A stretch of DNA of 20,656 bases from a virus, in the IMG/VR virus record IMGVR_UViG_3300037847_002626, positions 1-20,656 of that record; one strand, written 5' to 3'. The notes beneath the pieces were generated by a model. The model was not told where the DNA came from. It saw nothing but the letters and a program-made list of their open reading frames with translations, and made no database searches. A program made the translations under genes and the position numbers. Shown in pieces: positions 7,348 to 13,571 of the stretch. Within the stretch, counting starts at the first letter, position 1; each line of letters begins with the position of its first letter.

Positions 7348-7512
7348 ATGAAGAAGATAGTTAAATTTGTATACACTGGCACTCACTACCCAATGGGTGT
7401 TAGAGTTAATTCTGGCGATGTCGTTGAGATAGAGGAAGAATTAGCGAAAGCATACGAGAAAAATCGTTGGGGAAACATTTATAAACCAAAAGGTAAGAAA
7501 AAGGAGAAATAA
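7348..7512 (+). CDS. Small phage protein, head-tail region, unknown function
   Basis: This 54-residue protein starts MKKIVKFVYTGTHYPMGVRV and contains NSGDVVEIEEELAKAYEKN, then a lysine-rich end. The pattern of two short strands, a turn with Gly-Asp, then a short helix suggests a small beta-barrel-like fold. An in-frame ATG at 7333 is possible, but it overlaps the T-run of the terminator, so 7348 is preferred. The next gene begins directly after the stop, and its product has a similar layout. Position between capsid and head-tail joining gene suggests a head completion or head-tail role, by context only. Confidence 0.6.
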   Translation: MKKIVKFVYTGTHYPMGVRVNSGDVVEIEEELAKAYEKNRWGNIYKPKGKKKEK

Positions 7513-7692
7513 ATGAAAGTAGTAGCAACTAGAAAAGTGTGTTATCAAGGTAAATGGTACAAGGCTGGCGAAGATTTCGATTGTCGTGAAGGCGACTTTA
7601 ATGGATTGGCAGCAGCAGGTGTCGAAGCTTATAAAGAAAAAAAAGCAGAAAAGAAAGATAGAGCTATTAAAGACTTTAAACAAAGAGGTTAA
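7513..7692 (+). CDS. Small phage protein, possible relative of the preceding gene
   Basis: This 59-residue protein starts MKVVATRKVCYQGKWYKAGE, followed by DFDCREGDFNGLAAAGVEAY and a Lys/Glu/Arg-rich end. The ATG follows the preceding stop codon with no gap, and AAGGAG (7501-7506) is well placed for it. Like its neighbour it has K/Y-rich strands, an x-x-G-x-x-Y/W-x-x-G turn and a short Ala-rich helix, so the two may be diverged duplicates. Short phage proteins with a K-x-Y-x-x-G-D/E start are common at head-tail junctions, but I cannot assign a function. An A-run at 7637-7644 leads only to a quick stop in the -1 frame. Confidence 0.62.
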   Translation: MKVVATRKVCYQGKWYKAGEDFDCREGDFNGLAAAGVEAYKEKKAEKKDRAIKDFKQRG

Positions 7693-7694
7693 TT

Positions 7695-8003
7695 ATGGCT
7701 TTAGAAACTGAAAACGATCAATTAGGTTTCTTAGATACAGAAACACATGGTCTGACAGTATCTTATACCCCTAGTGGTGGTAGTGCATCTAATATTAAAG
7801 CTATTGTCAACGATGAATATTTTGGCATAGATGGTGATAGTGTTGATTTGGAAGGTAAGCAAATATTCTTAACTTGTCGCACAGCAGACGCACCAAACGC
7901 AGCACACAATGATACTTTTGTGTTTGAATCAACAACATACAAGGCGGTAAATGTCAGACCAGATGGCACTGGTTTCACAGAGATTGTCTTACAAGAACAA
8001 TGA
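7695..8003 (+). CDS. Head-tail joining protein, FII-like
   Basis: This 102-residue protein fits the lambda FII type of head-tail attachment protein, which docks the finished tail on the filled head. The N-terminus is flexible (MALETENDQLGFL). The rest is beta-rich: IKAIVNDEYFGIDGDSVDLE, then IFLTCRTADAPNAAHNDTFV and a final YKAVNVRPDGTGFTEIVLQE. An internal aspartate/alanine turn followed by a Y-x-V...PDGTG.T...L ending is typical of this family. AGAGG upstream at 6-base spacing supports the ATG. The stop overlaps the next start (ATGA), indicating coupled translation. Length and position agree with FII (117 residues); sequence similarity is only moderate. Confidence 0.65.
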   Translation: MALETENDQLGFLDTETHGLTVSYTPSGGSASNIKAIVNDEYFGIDGDSVDLEGKQIFLTCRTADAPNAAHNDTFVFESTTYKAVNVRPDGTGFTEIVLQEQ

Positions 8004-8236
8004 TTTTATATAGTGAAAATCAATTAGATGAAGCATGGCAGTATGATTGCAAGCAGCGTAGTGCTAAAGGTCGCCATTGGATTGCTAGATCAGATTATGA
8101 AAATCTTTTTGTTTTGTATTTAGACAATATGGTAAGTGGTGAAAAATTAATTAAACTAGACATCTACATCCCACCAGAAATGCTTGACTCTATAGATCAA
8201 GTTATAGATTTAGAAACAGGATATACCGATGATTGA
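8000..8236 (+). CDS. Hypothetical protein in the lambda gpZ position
   Basis: This 78-residue protein has no family I recognise. It is rich in aromatic and acidic residues (LDEAWQYDCKQRSAKGRHWI, YENLFVLYLD) and ends in an acidic tail (DLETGYTDD). There is no signal peptide or membrane segment. It overlaps the FII-like gene by 4 bases and the holin gene by 8, so it is tightly coupled to both. In lambda this place holds gpZ (192 residues, tail completion). The much smaller size here makes equivalence doubtful; it could equally be a lysis-associated protein paired with the holin. Confidence 0.6.
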   Translation: MILYSENQLDEAWQYDCKQRSAKGRHWIARSDYENLFVLYLDNMVSGEKLIKLDIYIPPEMLDSIDQVIDLETGYTDD

Positions 8237-8615
8237 AAAAGTATTAGATTCAGTGTCAGGCGTTATTGGTAAATTAGTACCAGATAAAGATTTAAAAGCA
8301 AAATTAGAGCATGAACTTAAAACAGAATTACATAAAGCAAACATGGCACAGCTTGAAGTTAATAAAGCTGAAGCAGCACATAAGTCTTTGTTTGTCGCAG
8401 GTTGGAGACCTTTTGTTGGTTGGGTCTGTGCTTTCGCTTTGGCATATCACTTTATTTTTCAACCAATCATGGTATTTGCCATATCTCTTTATGGGCTTTC
8501 AGTTACACTACCAGAATTTGACATGGGGAGTCTAATGACTATTCTTATGGGGATGTTAGGTTTAGGAGGTCTTAGAACCTTCGAGAAGGTACAGAAAGTA
8601 CAAAGAGAGAAGTAA
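8229..8615 (+). CDS. Holin, three-helix gene-transfer-agent type
   Basis: This 128-residue protein probably forms inner-membrane lesions that time lysis and release phage. It begins with an amphipathic helical region of about 50 residues (KAKLEHELKTELHKANMAQL, EVNKAEAAHKSLFVAGWRPF). Three hydrophobic segments follow, at about 59-77, 78-93 and 101-116, then a basic C-terminal tail (FEKVQKVQREK). The EVNKAEAAH.SLFVAGWRPF.GWVCA signature is that of the three-transmembrane holin family found in gene transfer agents and many alphaproteobacterial phages. Its place between head-tail and tail genes is unusual, and no endolysin gene lies in the window. It overlaps the genes on both sides. Confidence 0.85.
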   Translation: MIEKVLDSVSGVIGKLVPDKDLKAKLEHELKTELHKANMAQLEVNKAEAAHKSLFVAGWRPFVGWVCAFALAYHFIFQPIMVFAISLYGLSVTLPEFDMGSLMTILMGMLGLGGLRTFEKVQKVQREK

Positions 8616-8773
8616 TGCCAAAAAAATCTAAACTACAGTTCAGCAAAGGACACGAGCCGACAGCAGGTGCTAATGGTAAAAAAACTTGTCAGGGTCGTAG
8701 GAACTTTGGCACATCTACTCTAAATAAACATAAAAGAAGAAGTTACAAAAAATACAGAGGGCAAGGTAAATAA
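8615..8773 (+). CDS. Small basic protein, conserved-looking, unknown function
   Basis: This 52-residue, strongly basic protein begins MPKKSKLQFSKGHEPTAGAN and ends NKHKRRSYKKYRGQGK. Its ATG shares one base with the holin stop (TAATG), a typical coupled start. The composition (many Lys/Arg, Gly, no hydrophobic core) suggests a disordered nucleic-acid-binding protein. The ending resembles the style of small ribosomal proteins, but I cannot match it to one. A similar small basic protein may recur in marine phages; this is from memory and untested. Confidence 0.6.
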   Translation: MPKKSKLQFSKGHEPTAGANGKKTCQGRRNFGTSTLNKHKRRSYKKYRGQGK

Positions 8774-8786
8774 GCTACAATAAATT

Positions 8787-9230
8787 ATGGCACACGCAAG
8801 ACAAGCAATAAGAGAACAAGTTGGCACTACGCTAACTGGTCTTTCTACTACAGGTAGTAATGTTTTTCAGTCAAGGGTCTATCCACTACAAGATTCAAAC
8901 TTACCAGCTTTATTAATTTATACAAAAGAGGAAACAAGCGAAGCAATCGTCATGGGTAGTAACAGAGTGATTGAGAGAGAATTGACACTTGCAGTAGAAG
9001 CGTATGTTAAGACAAACACAAACTCAGATGACACTATTGATACTATTGCAGAAGAGATAGAGACTGCCATTGGTGCAGATTCAACGTTAAATAATAAAGC
9101 AAAAGATGTATTTTTAGTTGCAACTGATATAAACTATGTAGGTGAAGGCGAAAATCCTGTAGCAGTAGCAACACTTAATTTTTTAGTAAGCTATTGCACA
9201 GATGAAACAAATCCTTCACAATTAAGATAA
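8787..9230 (+). CDS. Tail terminator, gpU-like
   Basis: This 147-residue protein probably caps the tail tube when it reaches the length set by the tape measure and forms the interface to the head. The layout agrees with gpU-like terminators: an N-terminal helix (ARQAIREQVGTTL), then RVYPLQDSNLPALLIYTKEE and RVIERELTLAVEAYVKT. A helix follows (DTIDTIAEEIETAIGADSTL), and the last strand is VAVATLNFLVSYCTDE. Position directly before the tail tube gene matches lambda (U then V). The start has no nearby Shine-Dalgarno; TACAAT (8776-8781) five bases before the ATG raises the possibility of leaderless initiation, with weak support. Confidence 0.8.
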   Translation: MAHARQAIREQVGTTLTGLSTTGSNVFQSRVYPLQDSNLPALLIYTKEETSEAIVMGSNRVIERELTLAVEAYVKTNTNSDDTIDTIAEEIETAIGADSTLNNKAKDVFLVATDINYVGEGENPVAVATLNFLVSYCTDETNPSQLR

Positions 9231-9240
9231 AGGTAATATT

Positions 9241-9627
9241 ATGGCAACATTTAAAGGTAAAGATGGCGTAGTAAAAGTTGGGTCTAACGCTATTGGTGAA
9301 ATAAGAAATTTCTCAGTAGACGAGTCAGCCGATACTATCGAAGATACTTCAATGGGTGATACAGCAAGAACCTATGTAGATAGTTTGACACAGTTCACAG
9401 CTTCTATTGATGCTCTATTTGACGATGGAGATACAGCACAGACAGCTTTAACTATTGGTTCAACAGCTACATTTAGTTTTCTACCAGAAGGCGACTCAAG
9501 TGGTAAATATTCATTGAGTGGTTCAGGCATCGTCACTGGTATCACAAGAAGCCAATCATTTGACAACATGGTTGAAATTAGTTTTTCACTGCAAGGTAGC
9601 GGTGCATTAACAATCGGTACAGTCTAA
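9241..9627 (+). CDS. Major tail tube protein
   Basis: This 128-residue protein polymerises into hexameric rings that make the tail tube. The sequence has the usual tail-tube pattern: KDGVVKVGSNAIGEIRNFSV, then DTIEDTSMGDTARTYVDSLT. FTASIDALFDDGDTAQTAL follows, and a strand near the end carries MVEISFSLQGSGAL. It is shorter than lambda gpV (246) because it lacks the extra C-terminal Ig domain. AAAGG upstream at 7-base spacing marks the start. Between the terminator and the chaperone genes, its identity is nearly certain. Confidence 0.9.
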   Translation: MATFKGKDGVVKVGSNAIGEIRNFSVDESADTIEDTSMGDTARTYVDSLTQFTASIDALFDDGDTAQTALTIGSTATFSFLPEGDSSGKYSLSGSGIVTGITRSQSFDNMVEISFSLQGSGALTIGTV

Positions 9628-9635
9628 TTTAATTA

Positions 9636-9974
9636 ATGTCGGTATTAGATAAAGCAATTAAACACTATCAATCGCTTGATAGAATCGAATTTCATGTTGA
9701 GGAGTGGGACACAACAATCTACTCCTCAAAAATGACTGTTGGCGAAACAGCAGCAATCCAAAAAAGAGCAACAAAAAATGGTGTAACAGATGAAATCTTA
9801 ATGGTCATCTACGCTATTATTATCAAAGCTGAAGATGCAGCAGGTGAAAAAATCTTTGACATGACACAAGACACCATAGGCAAACTTAAAAATGAAGTTG
9901 ATCGTGATGTGGTTCTTAAGGTTGCATCAAAACTAATGGAAGCACCTGAGCTTAATTCTCTTAAAAAAAAATAA
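9636..9974 (+). CDS. Tail assembly chaperone, gpG-like (zero-frame product)
   Basis: This 112-residue protein sits between the tail tube and tape measure genes, the invariable place of the gpG-type chaperone that coats the tape measure during tail assembly. It is mainly helical (MTVGETAAIQKRATKNGVTD, EILMVIYAIIIKAED) and ends ELNSLKKK. The three lysine codons are AAA AAA AAA followed at once by TAA, forming a slippery site for -1 frameshifting. It is not present in mature virions in well-studied relatives. Assignment rests on position, size, the slippery site and the extension. Confidence 0.85.
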   Translation: MSVLDKAIKHYQSLDRIEFHVEEWDTTIYSSKMTVGETAAIQKRATKNGVTDEILMVIYAIIIKAEDAAGEKIFDMTQDTIGKLKNEVDRDVVLKVASKLMEAPELNSLKKK

Positions 9975-10153
9975 AAGAAGAACCAGAAATACGCAATAAG
10001 TTCACACTCGCTGAACGATTACATAAGACAGTTCAAGAAATAGATGCCATGCCACGTGAAGAGTTTGTGGCGTGGTGTGCATATTTCGATATAATAGAAG
10101 AAGAACGAAAAATTCAAGAACAACAAATGAAATATTCAAGAGGTAACATATAA
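9636..10153 (+). CDS. Frameshift-extended tail assembly chaperone, gpGT-like (-1 shift at 9971)
   Basis: A -1 slip on the A-run joins the 112-residue gpG-like part to a further 60 residues read from 9971 to 10150, with stop at 10151-10153, giving 172 residues. The extension (IKEEPEIRNKFTLAERLHKT, VQEIDAMPREEFVAWCAYFD, then IIEEERKIQEQQMKYSRGNI) is helical and of the kind seen in gpT-like parts. It has no start codon of its own near the beginning, so it is expressible mainly through the shift. In lambda the minor GT product bridges the tape measure and the tail tube subunits. The stop shares a base with the tape measure ATG (TAATG). The extension fills the gap between 9974 and 10153, which otherwise would hold no gene. 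Confidence 0.85.
9965..9971 (+). promoter_or_regulatory. -1 ribosomal frameshift site A_AAA_AAA before a stop
   Basis: Nine A residues (9963-9971) fill three in-frame lysine codons, followed immediately by the zero-frame TAA (9972-9974). The heptamer A_AAA_AAA fits X_XXY_YYZ in the correct phase, and both tRNALys can re-pair after a -1 slip. The adjacent stop would lengthen the pause. No strong downstream hairpin was noted by eye. Confidence 0.82.
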
Positions 10154-12081
10154 TGCGTGGAGCAGCAGGTGGTGGCGTATCGGACATAATGTTCGGTGTC
10201 GGCATTGATGACAAAACAAAATCAGCCATATCCAGTATTAGAAAAAATGTTTCTGGTTTTCACAATGAATTAAAATCCACAGCAGGTACACTAGCTGGCT
10301 TATTTTCTGTTAATGTCGCTAAAGATATGTCAGATTCTATTACTGACCTAAGAAACAGACTTAATTCATTTAACGAATCGGCAGCACAGACAGAAACAGA
10401 GATGGATATGCTTATGCGTGTATCTATGCTGACCAGACAGAGTTTTGATTCTACTGGTGTCGTGTTTACAAGGATGAAACAAGCTACTGCTGGACTTGGT
10501 TATGAATCAGAACAGTTAGCTAAAGCTACTGCGACAGTTGCAGCAACATTCAAACTTTCTGGTACATCTGCATACGAAGCTAATAACTCTGCTCGTCAGT
10601 TGGCACAAGGTTTATCATCAGGAAGAATATCTGGTGACGAGATGAGATCAGTGCTTGAGAACAATGTGGTCTTGGCACAGTTATTGACCAAAGGTTTTGG
10701 ACAAGACATGGTTGGTGCTTTGCGTGAGATGGGTGCTGCTGGAAAAGTTACCACCGACAAAGTAATGCCTATTCTTATAGAAGCATTTGAAGAGACCACA
10801 ACAAAAGTACAAGAGATGCAACCGACTATCGGTCAATCTTTAACTAACTTACAAACTCTCGGTATGGAGCTTATTAGAAGGTTTAATGAAGTGACTGGTG
10901 CTGCTGATACTGTAGCAAACTTTATTATGTTTTTATCCCAAAACTTAGGTAAGGTGGCTGCTTTTGCAACTGGTTTCTTGATACCAGCTTTCGTAAAATT
11001 CTCATTTGTGCTTAGTGTATTAGCTTTCAATGCAGTAAAAAAACTGAGCATGGCAATGTTACAGATGTTCTTAAAAAATCCTGTTACTGCTGGTTTAATG
11101 CTTATTCTTACTGTCATGCAATCATTTTTAATGGGTTCAGAAAAGTTCAGAAAGATTCTTAACAATACTATTATTAGATTTTTCCAAGTTACCTTACCAA
11201 ATGCTATTGATGTGGCTGCTGGTGCTTTTGTTATATTACAAACAGGACTGATGGCAGTGTTGGCTTTTATAGCCAGCAAGATGAAACCAGTGGTCGAAAC
11301 CATATTAGCACCTATTAATGCTATTAAAAGATTCTTAGGCGAAGATGAAATAAAAGTTGACTTCATGAAAGTTGATGTTTCGCAGATGAATCAAAAATTA
11401 GACAATATAGAAGAAAGAATTAAAGGCAGAACAAAAGCATTTGAACAAAAAGTTAAAAATGGTGATATACCAAATATTATTGATGGGTTATTAGGTTTTG
11501 GACAAGATGGTGAGATCACAGATGGTGAAGAAAAAGCAGTCAAGGTTGATAGTTTTGCACAAAAAGTCGGTAAAAAACTTAAAGATTTAATTGCTAAACA
11601 AAAAGATTTTGCAGAAGAAGTAGCTGATATCATCAAAGGCACATTTGATAACTTAGCAAAAAACATTACTGATTTTGTAACTGGCGGTAAATTAGCACTG
11701 AAAGACTTAATTAATGTTTTAACAAAAGATTTACTAAACGCCATGATAAGAACTGGTATTACTGATCCTATGGGTGAAGCCTTCTCATCCTTCCTTAAGA
11801 AACAGGGTGGCGGTCAAGTGCTTGCTGGGACACCATATATCGTTGGTGAAAAAGGTGCAGAGTTGTTTATACCTAACACATCAGGCAGCATTGTGCCTAA
11901 CCACCAATTATCAGGCGGTGGTGGTATTGTTGTTAATCAGTCTGTAAATTTCGCAACAGGTGTACAAGACACTGTTAAGAATGAAGTCTTGCAATTACTA
12001 CCAGAAATAGCAGAAACATCAAAAGCAGCAGTTGTAGAAGCTATGAATCGTGGCGGTAACTTTAGAAGAGGGATGCGATGA
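10153..12081 (+). CDS. Tape measure protein
   Basis: This 642-residue protein spans the tail lumen, sets tail length, and probably helps pass DNA through the host envelope. At roughly 0.15 nm per residue the tail would be about 95 nm (inference from lambda). Residues 1-60 are Gly/Ser-rich, then helical. The segment RLNSFNESAAQTETEMDMLM onward, with RQLAQGLSSGRISGDEMRSV, is characteristic of the lambda-like tape measure domain. A hydrophobic region at about 254-375 probably interacts with membranes. Residues 559-574 (GTPYIVGEKGAELFIP) are the conserved C-terminal motif of many tape measures. AAGAGGT (10138-10144) precedes the ATG, which overlaps the stop of the frameshift product. Confidence 0.93.
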   Translation: MRGAAGGGVSDIMFGVGIDDKTKSAISSIRKNVSGFHNELKSTAGTLAGLFSVNVAKDMSDSITDLRNRLNSFNESAAQTETEMDMLMRVSMLTRQSFDSTGVVFTRMKQATAGLGYESEQLAKATATVAATFKLSGTSAYEANNSARQLAQGLSSGRISGDEMRSVLENNVVLAQLLTKGFGQDMVGALREMGAAGKVTTDKVMPILIEAFEETTTKVQEMQPTIGQSLTNLQTLGMELIRRFNEVTGAADTVANFIMFLSQNLGKVAAFATGFLIPAFVKFSFVLSVLAFNAVKKLSMAMLQMFLKNPVTAGLMLILTVMQSFLMGSEKFRKILNNTIIRFFQVTLPNAIDVAAGAFVILQTGLMAVLAFIASKMKPVVETILAPINAIKRFLGEDEIKVDFMKVDVSQMNQKLDNIEERIKGRTKAFEQKVKNGDIPNIIDGLLGFGQDGEITDGEEKAVKVDSFAQKVGKKLKDLIAKQKDFAEEVADIIKGTFDNLAKNITDFVTGGKLALKDLINVLTKDLLNAMIRTGITDPMGEAFSSFLKKQGGGQVLAGTPYIVGEKGAELFIPNTSGSIVPNHQLSGGGGIVVNQSVNFATGVQDTVKNEVLQLLPEIAETSKAAVVEAMNRGGNFRRGMR

Positions 12082-12950
12082 TTATAGATATACCAACCAA
12101 TCACAACTTTGCGTCAGTGACATTTACACTCAACAGAGGCATATCATCTGCTCGTTCTGCCTTTACTAATAGACAGAGAACACAAGAATACGATGCAGTT
12201 TACTGGACTGCCGAAGTTAATTTACCACCTATGAAAAGAAGCGATGCTGTCGAGTGGGTTACATTCTTAACTAGATTACAAGGCGTTAAAAATACTTTTT
12301 TGCTTGGCGACCCATCGCACACTAGTAACAGTGGGTCATATTCTGGTAACTTCTTAGCAACAGAAAACAGAGTGTCAGATACTAGTGAAACATTATCATT
12401 CACTGCATCTACTAAGACTATCAGTGCTGCAACTTCAGTATTTACCAATACTTTTGTTGGTGACTTTATTGTTGTCTCTGGTGCAACCAATGAAGATAAC
12501 AATGGCACTTTCAGAATAACCACCAAAACATCAAACACTGCTGTTATTGTTGATCGTGATTTAGTAGACGAAACATCAACAGCAAATTGCAAGGTACAAC
12601 AGAACATCAAAGGTGCGACTGGTTTAGCATTGACAGCAGTATCATCAGCTACAGGTCTAATCGACAAGGGTGATTATTTGGCTATCCATGACGCAGCTTC
12701 AACTACATCTAATCCAGTACAATATGTTATGGCAGTAGAAGATGCTACCAGTAGAGGTTCAGGTTCACCATTAGACTATGGTGTGCGTATAGAACCCAAA
12801 TTAAGAAAAGACATAACCGCAGGTCATTATGTCAAGTTCGCAAGCCCTAAAGGTCAGTTTAGATTAGCTTCCAATCAAACCTCATGGTCTGTTAATGAAG
12901 CATCTGTCTATGGGATTTCATTTACAGCAGTTGAGGTGATCAATGGCTAG
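12078..12950 (+). CDS. Distal/minor tail protein with inserted beta module
   Basis: This 290-residue protein starts in the last codons of the tape measure gene (4-base overlap) and has GAGGG as ribosome site. Its first 90 residues (SVTFTLNRGISSARSAFTNR, VYWTAEVNLPPMKRSDAVEW, LQGVKNTFLLGDP) and last 60 (YVKFASPKGQFRLASNQTSW) look like one split domain of a distal tail or baseplate-hub protein. About residues 105-175 hold an extra beta-rich module (FVGDFIVVSGATNEDNNGTF and VIVDRDLVDET) of a kind seen in various phage tail proteins. Location right after the tape measure implies a tail-tip ring component. The exact role is inferred. Confidence 0.7.
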   Translation: MIIDIPTNHNFASVTFTLNRGISSARSAFTNRQRTQEYDAVYWTAEVNLPPMKRSDAVEWVTFLTRLQGVKNTFLLGDPSHTSNSGSYSGNFLATENRVSDTSETLSFTASTKTISAATSVFTNTFVGDFIVVSGATNEDNNGTFRITTKTSNTAVIVDRDLVDETSTANCKVQQNIKGATGLALTAVSSATGLIDKGDYLAIHDAASTTSNPVQYVMAVEDATSRGSGSPLDYGVRIEPKLRKDITAGHYVKFASPKGQFRLASNQTSWSVNEASVYGISFTAVEVING

Positions 12951-13569
12951 TAGAGACCTTAATTCAGACATAGCTAATAGATTGTCTAATGACAATCAAA
13001 ACATCGCTTATGCGGTAGATTTGGAGTTCGATTCTGGTGAGCTTAATTTGTGGACAGGTATAGGCGACTTTACTAGTGGCAGCAAAACTTACACTGGTGC
13101 TGGTGAACTCTTAACTATCTCAAACATAGAAGAAACCAACGAACTAGCATCTACTAATTTAACTATTAGCATATCAGGGCTTAATTCAGATATTGTCTCT
13201 TATGCTACTACCGAAGATTACCAAAACCGACCAATAACACTTAAACTGTTTTTCTTTCACGCTGGTACAACAGAAGAAATAGAAAGCATGATCTTGTTTA
13301 AAGGTCGTATGGACACTTTGACTGTCAATGATGGTAATGCTTTTAGTGTCGTTATCTCAGCAGAAAACAAACTTATTGATTTAACTAGACCAAAAAATCT
13401 TTACTATACGCCTGAGACACAAGAGTTTTTGCACTCAGGAGATAAGGGACTTGAATTTGTCCCTAAGATACAAGAACAACGCCTGAATTGGGGTGGCACT
13501 AACTCTGCTGGCAGTGGCGGTGGTGGTTCAGGCACAGGAGATGAGGGTGTTGGTTTTCCACAATACTAG
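12943..13569 (+). CDS. Minor tail / tail-tip hub protein
   Basis: This 208-residue protein overlaps the preceding gene by 8 bases, with GAGGTGAT (12933-12940) before its ATG. It is beta-rich (AYAVDLEFDSGELNLWTGIG, LASTNLTISISGLNSDIVSY, RPITLKLFFF). A strand then reads MILFKGRMDTLTVNDGNAFS, and a Gly/Ser-rich end (188-203) may be a flexible linker. Proteins of this style lie between the distal tail protein and the tip/fibre protein in many siphophages. I judge it a tail-tip component; it is not clearly homologous to a named lambda protein. Confidence 0.65.
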   Translation: MASRDLNSDIANRLSNDNQNIAYAVDLEFDSGELNLWTGIGDFTSGSKTYTGAGELLTISNIEETNELASTNLTISISGLNSDIVSYATTEDYQNRPITLKLFFFHAGTTEEIESMILFKGRMDTLTVNDGNAFSVVISAENKLIDLTRPKNLYYTPETQEFLHSGDKGLEFVPKIQEQRLNWGGTNSAGSGGGGSGTGDEGVGFPQY

Positions 13570-13571
13570 AT

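Noticed and set aside
7636-7670. A-run (7637-7644) as a second frameshift site
   Set aside because: The heptamer is in phase, but the -1 frame meets TAG within a few codons, so no meaningful product results.
10833-11744. Reverse-strand open frames within the tape measure gene
   Set aside because: Antisense shadows of a recognised gene; no ribosome sites or recognisable domains.
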